Positions 30,362 through 36,756 of a stretch of DNA of 64,000 nucleotides are shown here, in pieces. Under the pieces are notes generated by a model that was given only the letters and a program-made list of their open reading frames with translations, was not told the origin of the DNA and did not search any database. Every line of letters begins with the position of its first letter. Within the stretch, counting starts at the first letter, position 1. The position numbers and the translations under genes are program-made. Origin of the DNA: a virus; the IMG/VR virus record IMGVR_UViG_3300025276_000024, positions 50,830 through 114,829 of that record. One strand, given 5' to 3'.

Positions 30362-31962
30362 GCACTACTCTTACTAAACTGATAATATAAAGTCTTTACA
30401 CCTTCTTCCCAGGCGTACATATAAAGTTTATTTATATCTTTAGCTGAGACAGATGGATCTATCATCAAGTTTAATGATTGTGACTGATCAATATGCTTTT
30501 GTCTTTGAGCTGCTTGAAGAACAATCTCTTTTGGAGATATTTCAACAAAAGACTTAAACACTTCTTTAGTAGGGAAATCTAAATGTTGCACGCTACCATC
30601 TTTCTTTAGGATAGACTTCCAAGTCTTGTCTGTATTTAGACCATACTTCTCAAGCTCCTCTTCTAAAAACGGGTTCCTGTAGATAGTCTTAGACTTAGCA
30701 AGATCCTTAATAAAGTAGTTAGACTTGATAGGCTCTATACCCATAGACACAGCACCGTGTATAAATGAACTAGACTTAGTAGGAGCAATGGCCATAAGAG
30801 TAGTATTAGCATACCCTTCTCTAAGAGATGTGTACCCATACTCTTTATGCAGCTCTCTGGAAGCAATCTCACTTCTATCTTTAAGTGTTCTAAATATCTC
30901 ACTATTTAATCCTTTAGCTTGCAATGAGTCAAACTCAAGAAGCTTAGATTGAAATAAAGAATGGTATCCTAACACACCAAGACCAATTGCTCTATGCTTC
31001 TCAGCAAAGTTAAACGCTCTCTTCATGCCCGGCATAGTCTCAGACTTAATAATGAATTCATCCATTACTGCATTTAAGAAATACACATATGTTTCAATTG
31101 CATCAGTTTCTTTTATCTGGTCCCAATGTAATAGGTTAATAGAACCCAAGCAACATACAAAAGAATTATAACTATCAGTAGGAAGCTGGATCTCTGAACA
31201 TAAATTAGATGCTGTGATATCCATTCCAAGCTCTTTGTAAGGAGAGTTGTTATTAGAGTTATCTTTAAACATAATATAAGGAAATCCAAATTCACTTCTG
31301 TTCTGAATGATCTTGGCCCATACTTTACGTTTACCTTTATCTCCTTCTTTCATCTCATTCATCCATTGATCAGTAACTGTTACACCATACTGTAAATTTT
31401 GTATGGGGTTACCTTCTGTACCAATATCTAAGAACTCTAAGATATCTGCATGCTCAACTGGTAGGTATACTGCACAAGCACCACGTCTTGCTTCAGATTG
31501 CTTACAAACATCTACTACAGTATCATACATTCTAGCATAATGAATAGGACCATCTGCATGACCTCCAGTAGAAATCTCAGTTCCTCTAGGCCTAATATTA
31601 CCCAAATAGGCGCTTGTACCCCCACCATATTTACTCATCATACCTATCTCACGTGCAGCATTTAAAATACTATCTAGGTTATCATCTACATTAGATCCAT
31701 AACAACTAATTGGCAGACCCTTTTGTTTACCAAAATTAATCCATACAGGAGTAGACAAAGAGTAAAATCCTTTTGTCATATAATCCTCAAACTTTTCTGC
31801 AAAGCCTTTTATATTTAAATATTTTTCTGCCTTAATAGCAATATCTTTTATTCTTTGCTCAGGTGTTTCTGTAATATATCCTCTTGATAAGAAGGTTCTG
31901 CTATCTTCATTAAGCCAGTAATATTTTTTGTATTCCATGTTTGGTTTTTTAGAAGAGATCAT
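30313..31962 (-). CDS. nrdA: Class I ribonucleotide reductase, large subunit
   Basis: Reduces ribonucleoside diphosphates to deoxy forms for phage DNA synthesis. Visible residues: Cys87 (ISCYGSN) and Cys270/271 for the redox pair, the radical site N253-L-C255-S-E257, the tyrosine pair in TLYYQFS, and the C-terminal CSSC that hands over electrons. At 549 residues it is far shorter than E. coli NrdA (761) because the N-terminal ATP-cone is missing, so activity regulation by dATP is probably lost. It overlaps the end of nrdB by 14 bases; a second ATG eight codons in (31938) would remove the overlap. nrdB comes first, the reverse of the usual order. Confidence 0.95.
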   Translation of the reverse strand: MISSKKPNMEYKKYYWLNEDSRTFLSRGYITETPEQRIKDIAIKAEKYLNIKGFAEKFEDYMTKGFYSLSTPVWINFGKQKGLPISCYGSNVDDNLDSILNAAREIGMMSKYGGGTSAYLGNIRPRGTEISTGGHADGPIHYARMYDTVVDVCKQSEARRGACAVYLPVEHADILEFLDIGTEGNPIQNLQYGVTVTDQWMNEMKEGDKGKRKVWAKIIQNRSEFGFPYIMFKDNSNNNSPYKELGMDITASNLCSEIQLPTDSYNSFVCCLGSINLLHWDQIKETDAIETYVYFLNAVMDEFIIKSETMPGMKRAFNFAEKHRAIGLGVLGYHSLFQSKLLEFDSLQAKGLNSEIFRTLKDRSEIASRELHKEYGYTSLREGYANTTLMAIAPTKSSSFIHGAVSMGIEPIKSNYFIKDLAKSKTIYRNPFLEEELEKYGLNTDKTWKSILKKDGSVQHLDFPTKEVFKSFVEISPKEIVLQAAQRQKHIDQSQSLNLMIDPSVSAKDINKLYMYAWEEGVKTLYYQFSKSSAQDFARDILECSSCEG

Positions 31963-32929
31963 CTTCAGTTATACTTTTACTTTTTTTATTATAGTCTACG
32001 CTTTTTTTGTAGAAGAAATCACCTTCTTTAGTTCCAGTAATTTCAATGTCAAACCACTCAGTTGATTTTAATAATTCTTGGTCAACTTTAAAGATGCTTT
32101 TCATGCCTATCTTTTCCAATGAGTTGTTAAATCTGTTTTTTATAAAATGACGTATAGTCTCTTTAGGCAAGAAACTTAATTCACCTTGTTCAAATATCCA
32201 GTCTAAAATACCACACTCTGCTTCATATGCTTTTCTACATGCAGAATCAATGAGCTCTTCAAATTCAGAATCAAACCACTCAGGATTTTCTTTTTTAATA
32301 ATATTTATAATTTCAGCACCAAAGTTTCCATGTATTTCTTCTTCCTTACTAGTAGCCTCAACAACATTAGATATACCTTTAAGTACATTTTTTTCTTTGT
32401 TAAAACTCATCATAATTAAGAACTGGCTAAATAAACTTACGTGCTCTATAAATAAAGAAAACAATAGTACGGACTTGGTATACATTTTATTGTCTCTAGA
32501 ACGTGTACCATCTAGGTATTTCTTTAGGTACTTAAGTCTACCGGCAATGGCAGGAACTTCAACAACTGATTCAAATTCTTTCTCTAAACCTAAGATCCTC
32601 AACAACCTAGCATAAGCATCTTTGTGTCTCACTTCTGATTCAGCAAAGGTAAAACCAACATCTCCAACTTCTGTAATTGGCATACGTTTATATAAATCTC
32701 CCCAAAAAGTTTTTACATTTACTTCTATTTGTGCAATAGCAAGCATAGTCTTTTTAATGACATCTTTTTCTTCATTTGATATAGTGATTTTAAAATCTTG
32801 TATATCTTCTGTAAAGTTAAATTCAGTATCAATCCAGTAAGAATGTCTAATTGCGTCTTTATAAGCTAATAGTTGTGGGTACTCATAAGGCAATATATTT
32901 ACCCGTGGTTTGAAGATGTCTTTATTCAT
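31949..32929 (-). CDS. nrdB: Class I ribonucleotide reductase, small (radical) subunit
   Basis: Forms the diiron/tyrosyl radical that activates NrdA. Ligand motifs are readable: Glu69 as likely first ligand, E99-x-x-H102 (SEVRH), then Tyr106 four residues on, matching the E. coli H118/Y122 spacing for the radical tyrosine; a second set follows in LFIEHVSLF and EEEIHGNFG. The C-terminal tail, which docks on NrdA, is present (ending ITEDDLF). 326 residues is a normal length. It is first in the two-gene minus-strand operon, with a 140-base leader from a candidate promoter at 33070-33077. Confidence 0.95.
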   Translation of the reverse strand: MNKDIFKPRVNILPYEYPQLLAYKDAIRHSYWIDTEFNFTEDIQDFKITISNEEKDVIKKTMLAIAQIEVNVKTFWGDLYKRMPITEVGDVGFTFAESEVRHKDAYARLLRILGLEKEFESVVEVPAIAGRLKYLKKYLDGTRSRDNKMYTKSVLLFSLFIEHVSLFSQFLIMMSFNKEKNVLKGISNVVEATSKEEEIHGNFGAEIINIIKKENPEWFDSEFEELIDSACRKAYEAECGILDWIFEQGELSFLPKETIRHFIKNRFNNSLEKIGMKSIFKVDQELLKSTEWFDIEITGTKEGDFFYKKSVDYNKKSKSITEDDLF

Positions 32930-33019
32930 AAGATTAAGTTAAGGATTAAAAAGCCCCATCCTTCATAAAGAAAAATGCGGCTACGTGATGTATTTAATTT
33001 ACTAAATGCAGCTGATATA

Positions 33020-33059
33020 TGAAAGACTTTTCTAAGTTTTGTTTTAGTTTTATCTTTCA
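33020..33059. repeat. Inverted repeat between nrdB and the fibre cassette
   Basis: TGAAAGA and TCTTTCA form a perfect 7-bp stem with a 26-base T-rich loop, extended by CTG/CAG with a bulge. It lies in the 227-base gap between divergent transcription units. It could be an operator or the leader hairpin of nrdB; no T-run makes it a terminator. Confidence 0.4.
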
Positions 33060-33069
33060 GCAGATTTGA

Positions 33070-33077
33070 CAAAGATA
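33070..33077 (-). promoter_or_regulatory. Candidate -7 box upstream of nrdB
   Basis: On the minus strand the bases read TATCTTTG, an exact match to the Bacteroidota TAnnTTTG box. A good TTG -33 element is not seen at the normal spacing (CTG is closest). The same ATTATCTTTG string recurs at the promoter near 62027. Transcription would start about 140 bases before nrdB. Confidence 0.45.
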
Positions 33078-33156
33078 ATATTTATATATCTTAATCAGTT
33101 GTATAAGTGACACAAAATTTGTATATTATTCATATAGCACTTTTAAAAAACAAACT

Positions 33157-33411
33157 ATGTTTAAAAAAATTATACATGTTCTCTGGACCTATAGCCTTCA
33201 GGATTACTGGAGAGCTGTTTGGTCAAGGACTTCAATTGATGAGAAAGCAGAAGCTACTCTAGTTGAAATAGTTAAGCGTTATAAACTTACAGCTGATGAA
33301 TTAGCTGATGTTGGTAAAGCAATTAAAGCTGTGGGAACTCAATTAGGACATGTCCCTAAAGCAGTTGCAGGCAAAACAAGAAAAGGCAGAAAGAAAAAGG
33401 AAATGAAATGA
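33157..33411 (+). CDS. Small basic protein, unknown
   Basis: 84 residues. The N-terminal part is amphipathic with aromatic residues (MFKKIIHVLWTYSLQDYW), the middle a helical segment (EIVKRYKLTADELADVGKAIKAV) and the tail strongly basic (KTRKGRKKKEMK). This suits a DNA- or RNA-contacting or membrane-adjacent protein, but no family is recognised. It opens the plus-strand fibre cassette, 227 bases from the divergent nrdB, and overlaps the next small frame by ATGA. Confidence 0.7.
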   Translation: MFKKIIHVLWTYSLQDYWRAVWSRTSIDEKAEATLVEIVKRYKLTADELADVGKAIKAVGTQLGHVPKAVAGKTRKGRKKKEMK

Positions 33412-33509
33412 AAAATATTTGTTTACTTATACAATGGATAACAAGAGGTAAAGTCTGTTTAGGACATTGCCGTAAAGGAATTTGTAACAAAACCAAAAGC
33501 AATATATAA
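33408..33509 (+). CDS. 33-residue cysteine-containing peptide
   Basis: The ATG overlaps the preceding stop (ATGA), the usual mark of coupled translation. The product MKNICLLIQWITRG... has four Cys, with CLGHCRKGIC in the second half, and a basic tail. It may bind a metal or be a short amphipathic peptide. Function unknown. Support is the coupled start, the immediate downstream gene and the non-random cysteines. Confidence 0.45.
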   Translation: MKNICLLIQWITRGKVCLGHCRKGICNKTKSNI

Positions 33510-33510
33510 A

Positions 33511-33657
33511 ATGGGAGATTGGCAATTAGAAATAGCTTTTCATTGGCCACATGACAGATTTGCCCTAGGGTGGGATATCATGAGACCAGATAGTGAATAT
33601 GATTATTATACATTAAAATTATACTTATTCTTTGTAACATTTACATTGGATATTTAA
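33511..33657 (+). CDS. 48-residue small conserved-looking phage protein
   Basis: The ATG follows the previous stop by 1 base. The product starts MGDWQLEIAFHWPHDRFALG and ends YYTLKLYLFFVTFTLDI. This layout (charged/aromatic N-terminus, short hydrophobic strand ending TLD) resembles small proteins I have seen in other tailed phages with no known function; that is memory, not a search. It may be membrane-associated. Confidence 0.55.
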   Translation: MGDWQLEIAFHWPHDRFALGWDIMRPDSEYDYYTLKLYLFFVTFTLDI

Positions 33658-33668
33658 AGCAAAAAGAA

Positions 33669-33914
33669 ATGGGTAAAAGTAGACCTAGCTTACCAAAGCA
33701 AAAGATTAGTAGACAGAAAAGCAAAATGCTTATGAGAACTGGTGGTGAACTGGAAGACATGATGCTTGGATCTGTTATAGAAAAGATGCGTAAAGGTGGA
33801 AAAGCCAAAAGAGTGGTTAAAGACTCAGAAACAGGTGGTGAAAGCATGCAAGAATATAATCTTGGTGGTGGCACCCACAATACGTATAGTGGTAAAAGCA
33901 AAAGAAAAAAATGA
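33669..33914 (+). CDS. Lys/Gly-rich small protein
   Basis: 81 residues, very basic at both ends (SLPKQKISRQKSK; SGKSKRKK) with Gly-Gly segments (RTGGELEDMM, RKGGKAKRV, NLGGGTH). No family recognised. It overlaps the next fibre gene by ATGA. The Gly-Gly motifs resemble those in other proteins of this phage (35507 and 35837 genes), suggesting virion-associated small proteins. Confidence 0.65.
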   Translation: MGKSRPSLPKQKISRQKSKMLMRTGGELEDMMLGSVIEKMRKGGKAKRVVKDSETGGESMQEYNLGGGTHNTYSGKSKRKK

Positions 33915-35101
33915 ATATTTTAACTGACATATTAAGTTTAATAAGACAAGGCAAGTATTCTAAAGTTGCTGAAAAAGATGATGTCTTAGTATTAGGTAAA
34001 TGGAATGAGACACCTGATATGACTGGTGTAGCTTCTCCTATTCCTTATAAAGCAGTTAAGCTTATTAAGATTAGTGACTTTAAAATAGAAGGTAAGGGAT
34101 GTATTAATGCAAATACACCTTTAGCACCTAAAGGAGATACAGCAACAGTATATCAAAAAACTGTTAATGATGAAGATACAGGAGAGTGTACAGTATTTTT
34201 CCGTACTCTTAAATCTATGAGTACTAATTTAACATTAGCATTATCAGCAGATGATGATTATGTTGAGATAGATACATCAGGAGAACCAAATCTTGCAGCT
34301 AATGCAGGAACAGGAAAAGGTGTATGGAAAGACAAAGTTGGTGAGACACTCAATTTTAAATCACTAGTTGCAGGATCTAATATTACAATAGGAGAAAGTA
34401 CTAATGAAATAACTATTTCTGGAACTGGTAGTAGTTATGTTTTACCAGCAGCAACAGCAACTACACTTGGTGGAGTTGAGTTGTTTTCAAACACAGTACA
34501 ATTAGAAGCAGCAGAAGCAGTTTCAACAATTAAAGATAGAACATATGGGCTTCAATTTAATTCATCTGGTCAAGCAGTAGTAAATGTACCATGGATTACA
34601 AGTGGTGGAACCATGAGTCAGTTTTCTGTAAACTCTGATAGTGGAATAGGAGCAACAACAATAGTTAATAATGATATTCTTTATTTAAAAGGTGGAACTG
34701 GAATTAATACAGTAGGATCTTCTCCTGATACTGTAACTTTTAATTTGGATTTGGGTTATACTAAATATGTAGCTCTTATAACTCAGCAGTTTGGTAATGC
34801 TCCTACACAAATAATATTAGAAAATAATACAGGAAGAATTTTACAATGGACACATACTAGTCCTGGACAATATAGAGCTGTATGGAAAGATGTAAACAAC
34901 CCAGGTACTGATTTAGCTTTAGTTGATATAGATAAAGCAGCACTCAGTATAGCACAAACTTTTAAAAGTGGTGCCTGTGGAGCTAATATAGTTTCTAGTA
35001 GTGTTGCTAGTTTTAATGTTATGACATTTGAAATAAGTGGTGGTGGAGTTCTTGATACTCTACTTTTAAATACACTATTAGAAATAAAAATTTATTCATA
35101 A
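33911..35101 (+). CDS. Tail/head fibre protein A (396 residues)
   Basis: Probable receptor-binding or decoration fibre. The first 60 residues (MNILTDILSLIRQGKYSK... then VKLIKISDF) align by eye with the start of the 744-residue fibre at 36757 and may anchor both to the virion. The middle is Ser/Thr/Gly/Ala-rich beta sequence with typical fibre phrases (ASNITIGEST-like repeats, ATATTLGGVELF). The C-terminal ~115 residues (YVALITQQFG...LENNTGRILQW) also resemble the end of the 744-residue fibre (YVALWNVVKG...LENTTGLTFAW). No chaperone gene is obvious next to it. Confidence 0.75.
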   Translation: MNILTDILSLIRQGKYSKVAEKDDVLVLGKWNETPDMTGVASPIPYKAVKLIKISDFKIEGKGCINANTPLAPKGDTATVYQKTVNDEDTGECTVFFRTLKSMSTNLTLALSADDDYVEIDTSGEPNLAANAGTGKGVWKDKVGETLNFKSLVAGSNITIGESTNEITISGTGSSYVLPAATATTLGGVELFSNTVQLEAAEAVSTIKDRTYGLQFNSSGQAVVNVPWITSGGTMSQFSVNSDSGIGATTIVNNDILYLKGGTGINTVGSSPDTVTFNLDLGYTKYVALITQQFGNAPTQIILENNTGRILQWTHTSPGQYRAVWKDVNNPGTDLALVDIDKAALSIAQTFKSGACGANIVSSSVASFNVMTFEISGGGVLDTLLLNTLLEIKIYS

Positions 35102-35105
35102 AACT

Positions 35106-35507
35106 ATGCCAAACTTTATAACAAAATTATTTTCAAGCGGAGCAACTAAATTAGTTGAAGGAATAGGTGGTGTCTTAGATGAACTCATTACTTCTAAAGA
35201 TGAAAAGCTAGCAGCTGAATTAAAGATAAAAGAACTGATTGTAAAACATGAAGTTGAGATGGAAAAAGAAATCTCTTCTAGGTGGTCCTCAGACATGACT
35301 AGTGATAGCTGGTTGAGTAAGAATGTAAGACCTATGGTTCTTATATTTTTAGTTGTATCAACAGTGCTTTTAGTATTTATAGATGCAGGTGTAATAGAAT
35401 TTGAAGTAAAAGATACTTGGGTAGACTTATTACAATTAGTTTTAATAACAGTTATAGGTGCCTATTTTGGTGGACGTAGTATTGAAAAGGTAAAGAAAAC
35501 AAAATAA
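35106..35507 (+). CDS. Holin-like membrane protein (3TM holin type)
   Basis: 133 residues: an amphipathic Lys/Glu helix (about 25-58), then SWLSKNVRPMVLIFLVVSTV and a second hydrophobic segment VDLLQLVLITVIGAYFGG with a basic tail SIEKVKKTK. The RPM before the first span and the GxYFGxRxIEK ending are typical of the 'holin of 3TMs' family (PF11351, as I recall). Holins make inner-membrane holes that time lysis. No endolysin is recognisable beside it. It overlaps the next gene's start by one base (TAATG). Confidence 0.7.
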   Translation: MPNFITKLFSSGATKLVEGIGGVLDELITSKDEKLAAELKIKELIVKHEVEMEKEISSRWSSDMTSDSWLSKNVRPMVLIFLVVSTVLLVFIDAGVIEFEVKDTWVDLLQLVLITVIGAYFGGRSIEKVKKTK

Positions 35508-35812
35508 TGGCAAAGAAAAATATATCACAAAATAGAGAGCGCATGTATTCATATGCTAAGGGTGGTGGGCTTAAAGGTTTCAAGAACGGTGGAGATGTTT
35601 TACAGCAAGCACAATTAGCCGGTGCTGTAAAAGCAATTGTAAAAGGTGTTAAAAAAAGTGCAAAGAAAGTTATACCTAAAATAAAAAAGGTCATTACAGA
35701 CTTAAAAGGAACAACATATGACGAAGATATGTTAAAAAACACAGGATATGCTAGACAAGTAGATCTTGATAAAGCAATTAAAAACAGAAAAATAGGAACA
35801 GGATCAAATTAA
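35507..35812 (+). CDS. Basic KGG-motif small protein
   Basis: 101 residues. Early AKGGGLKGFKNGGDVL matches AKGGGLMGFMEGGSVL in the next gene. The middle (VKAIVKGVKKSAKKVIPKI) is a strongly cationic amphipathic helix, which could bind DNA or membranes. No family recognised. Placed among virion/fibre genes. Confidence 0.65.
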   Translation: MAKKNISQNRERMYSYAKGGGLKGFKNGGDVLQQAQLAGAVKAIVKGVKKSAKKVIPKIKKVITDLKGTTYDEDMLKNTGYARQVDLDKAIKNRKIGTGSN

Positions 35813-35836
35813 TATAAATATTAAAAATTAGAAATT

Positions 35837-36064
35837 ATGGCAAAAGAATATAAAGGTAGTTACACACAAGGAGGACCAACAAGTAAAAAAATGAATTATG
35901 GTGGAGGTTTTACTGATGGTGCAGGAGATGGTGATATTACACCAAAAGATGCAATGATGCAAATGGCCAAAGGTGGTGGTTTAATGGGCTTCATGGAAGG
36001 CGGATCAGTATTAGATCCTATGATGAAAATGACTTATGGTGGTACTAAAAATAAAAATAAGTAA
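35837..36064 (+). CDS. Gly-rich KGG-motif small protein
   Basis: 75 residues, with many Gly and Met. It holds AKGGGLMGFMEGGSVL near residue 44, shared with the preceding gene. No enzymatic motif. Followed without a gap by the CDGSH mini-gene. Possibly a virion-packaged or protease-cleaved peptide; this is speculation from the repeated motif. Confidence 0.6.
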   Translation: MAKEYKGSYTQGGPTSKKMNYGGGFTDGAGDGDITPKDAMMQMAKGGGLMGFMEGGSVLDPMMKMTYGGTKNKNK

Positions 36065-36148
36065 ATGAAAAATAGAATAACTTGTCAGTGTGGAAATACA
36101 CAAGATCCAAATGGAAATTGTGATGGCTCACATTTACTCAAAAAATAA
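36065..36148 (+). CDS. 27-residue CDGSH-type iron-sulfur mini-protein
   Basis: The ATG directly follows the preceding stop. The product contains CQCGNTQDPNGNCDGSH, the CDGSH signature in which three Cys and one His hold a 2Fe-2S cluster. Consensus is CxC-x2-(S/T)-x3-P-x-CDG(S/A/T)H; here the spacing between Cys 2 and Cys 3 is nine residues instead of eight, with the Pro one place earlier. At 27 residues it is shorter than the usual ~40-residue domain, keeping little beyond the ligands and a basic tail (HLLKK). Known relatives act in redox or iron handling; the role in a phage virion-gene cassette is unknown. Confidence 0.7.
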   Translation: MKNRITCQCGNTQDPNGNCDGSHLLKK

Positions 36149-36153
36149 GAATC

Positions 36154-36387
36154 ATGGCAAAAAAAATATCATTCCCTATGCAGGGAGAAAATTTTAAGAG
36201 AGCTACTACTAATGGTTACTTCAACCCTACTTCTATTCCACAAGCATTACAAAATGCTAAGAATAAGAAAGAAGTTGCAGCAAGACAAAAGTTAGCAAAA
36301 AAAACAAATTTAAATCCACCACAAAAGTCTACTAGAGCTGCTGAGCCAGTTCAATCTATGGCTTTTAAAAGTGGATATTGTAAATAG
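36154..36387 (+). CDS. Small basic protein, unknown
   Basis: 77 residues, Lys/Ala/Gln/Pro-rich (NAKNKKEVAARQKLAKKTN), probably largely helical with flexible ends. It begins five bases after the CDGSH gene and precedes the decoration-like protein. No family recognised. Context suggests a virion accessory. Confidence 0.6.
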   Translation: MAKKISFPMQGENFKRATTNGYFNPTSIPQALQNAKNKKEVAARQKLAKKTNLNPPQKSTRAAEPVQSMAFKSGYCK

Positions 36388-36401
36388 ATAAATAATAAAA
36401 C

Positions 36402-36746
36402 ATGGCAACATTAACAGCACAACAAATATCACAGTCAGGCTTAAAGCCTACTACAGTAACTCCAGCAGCCGCAGGAGATCAGCTAGCTAATACAGCTATA
36501 CAGTTTTTTCATCTTGAAAATGATGGAGCTGTTTCTGTTACAGCAACCGTAGTACCAGTAGTAAAAACAGTAATAGATCCCCAGTTGGGAACTTTAGTAA
36601 AAGAGAATGCTGTTTTAATATTAGCTGCAGGTGAAGAGGGTTTTTTAGGACCTTTTGAGGTTGATGCTTTTAATGACACTTCAGGAAATATAAAAATAAC
36701 ATGTACTGTACAGACAAACGTTAAGTTGTCTGCTTTGTACCTATAA
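36402..36746 (+). CDS. Head-decoration or fibre-anchor-like protein
   Basis: 114 residues of beta-rich sequence with no Cys. ILAAGEEGFLGPFEVDAFND followed by a strand IKITCTVQTNV resembles small phage decoration/stabilisation proteins, in which a GPF turn leads into the last strands. Family assignment is tentative. It stands 10 bases before the large fibre gene, so it could also be an adaptor for that fibre. Confidence 0.6.
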   Translation: MATLTAQQISQSGLKPTTVTPAAAGDQLANTAIQFFHLENDGAVSVTATVVPVVKTVIDPQLGTLVKENAVLILAAGEEGFLGPFEVDAFNDTSGNIKITCTVQTNVKLSALYL

Positions 36747-36756
36747 AAAAAAGAAA

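Noticed and set aside
32975-33022. 15-codon leader-like peptide (MRLRDVFNLLNAADI) before the fibre cassette
   Set aside because: Followed by a hairpin, so attenuation was considered, but there are no runs of regulatory codons and no T-run; too short to support.
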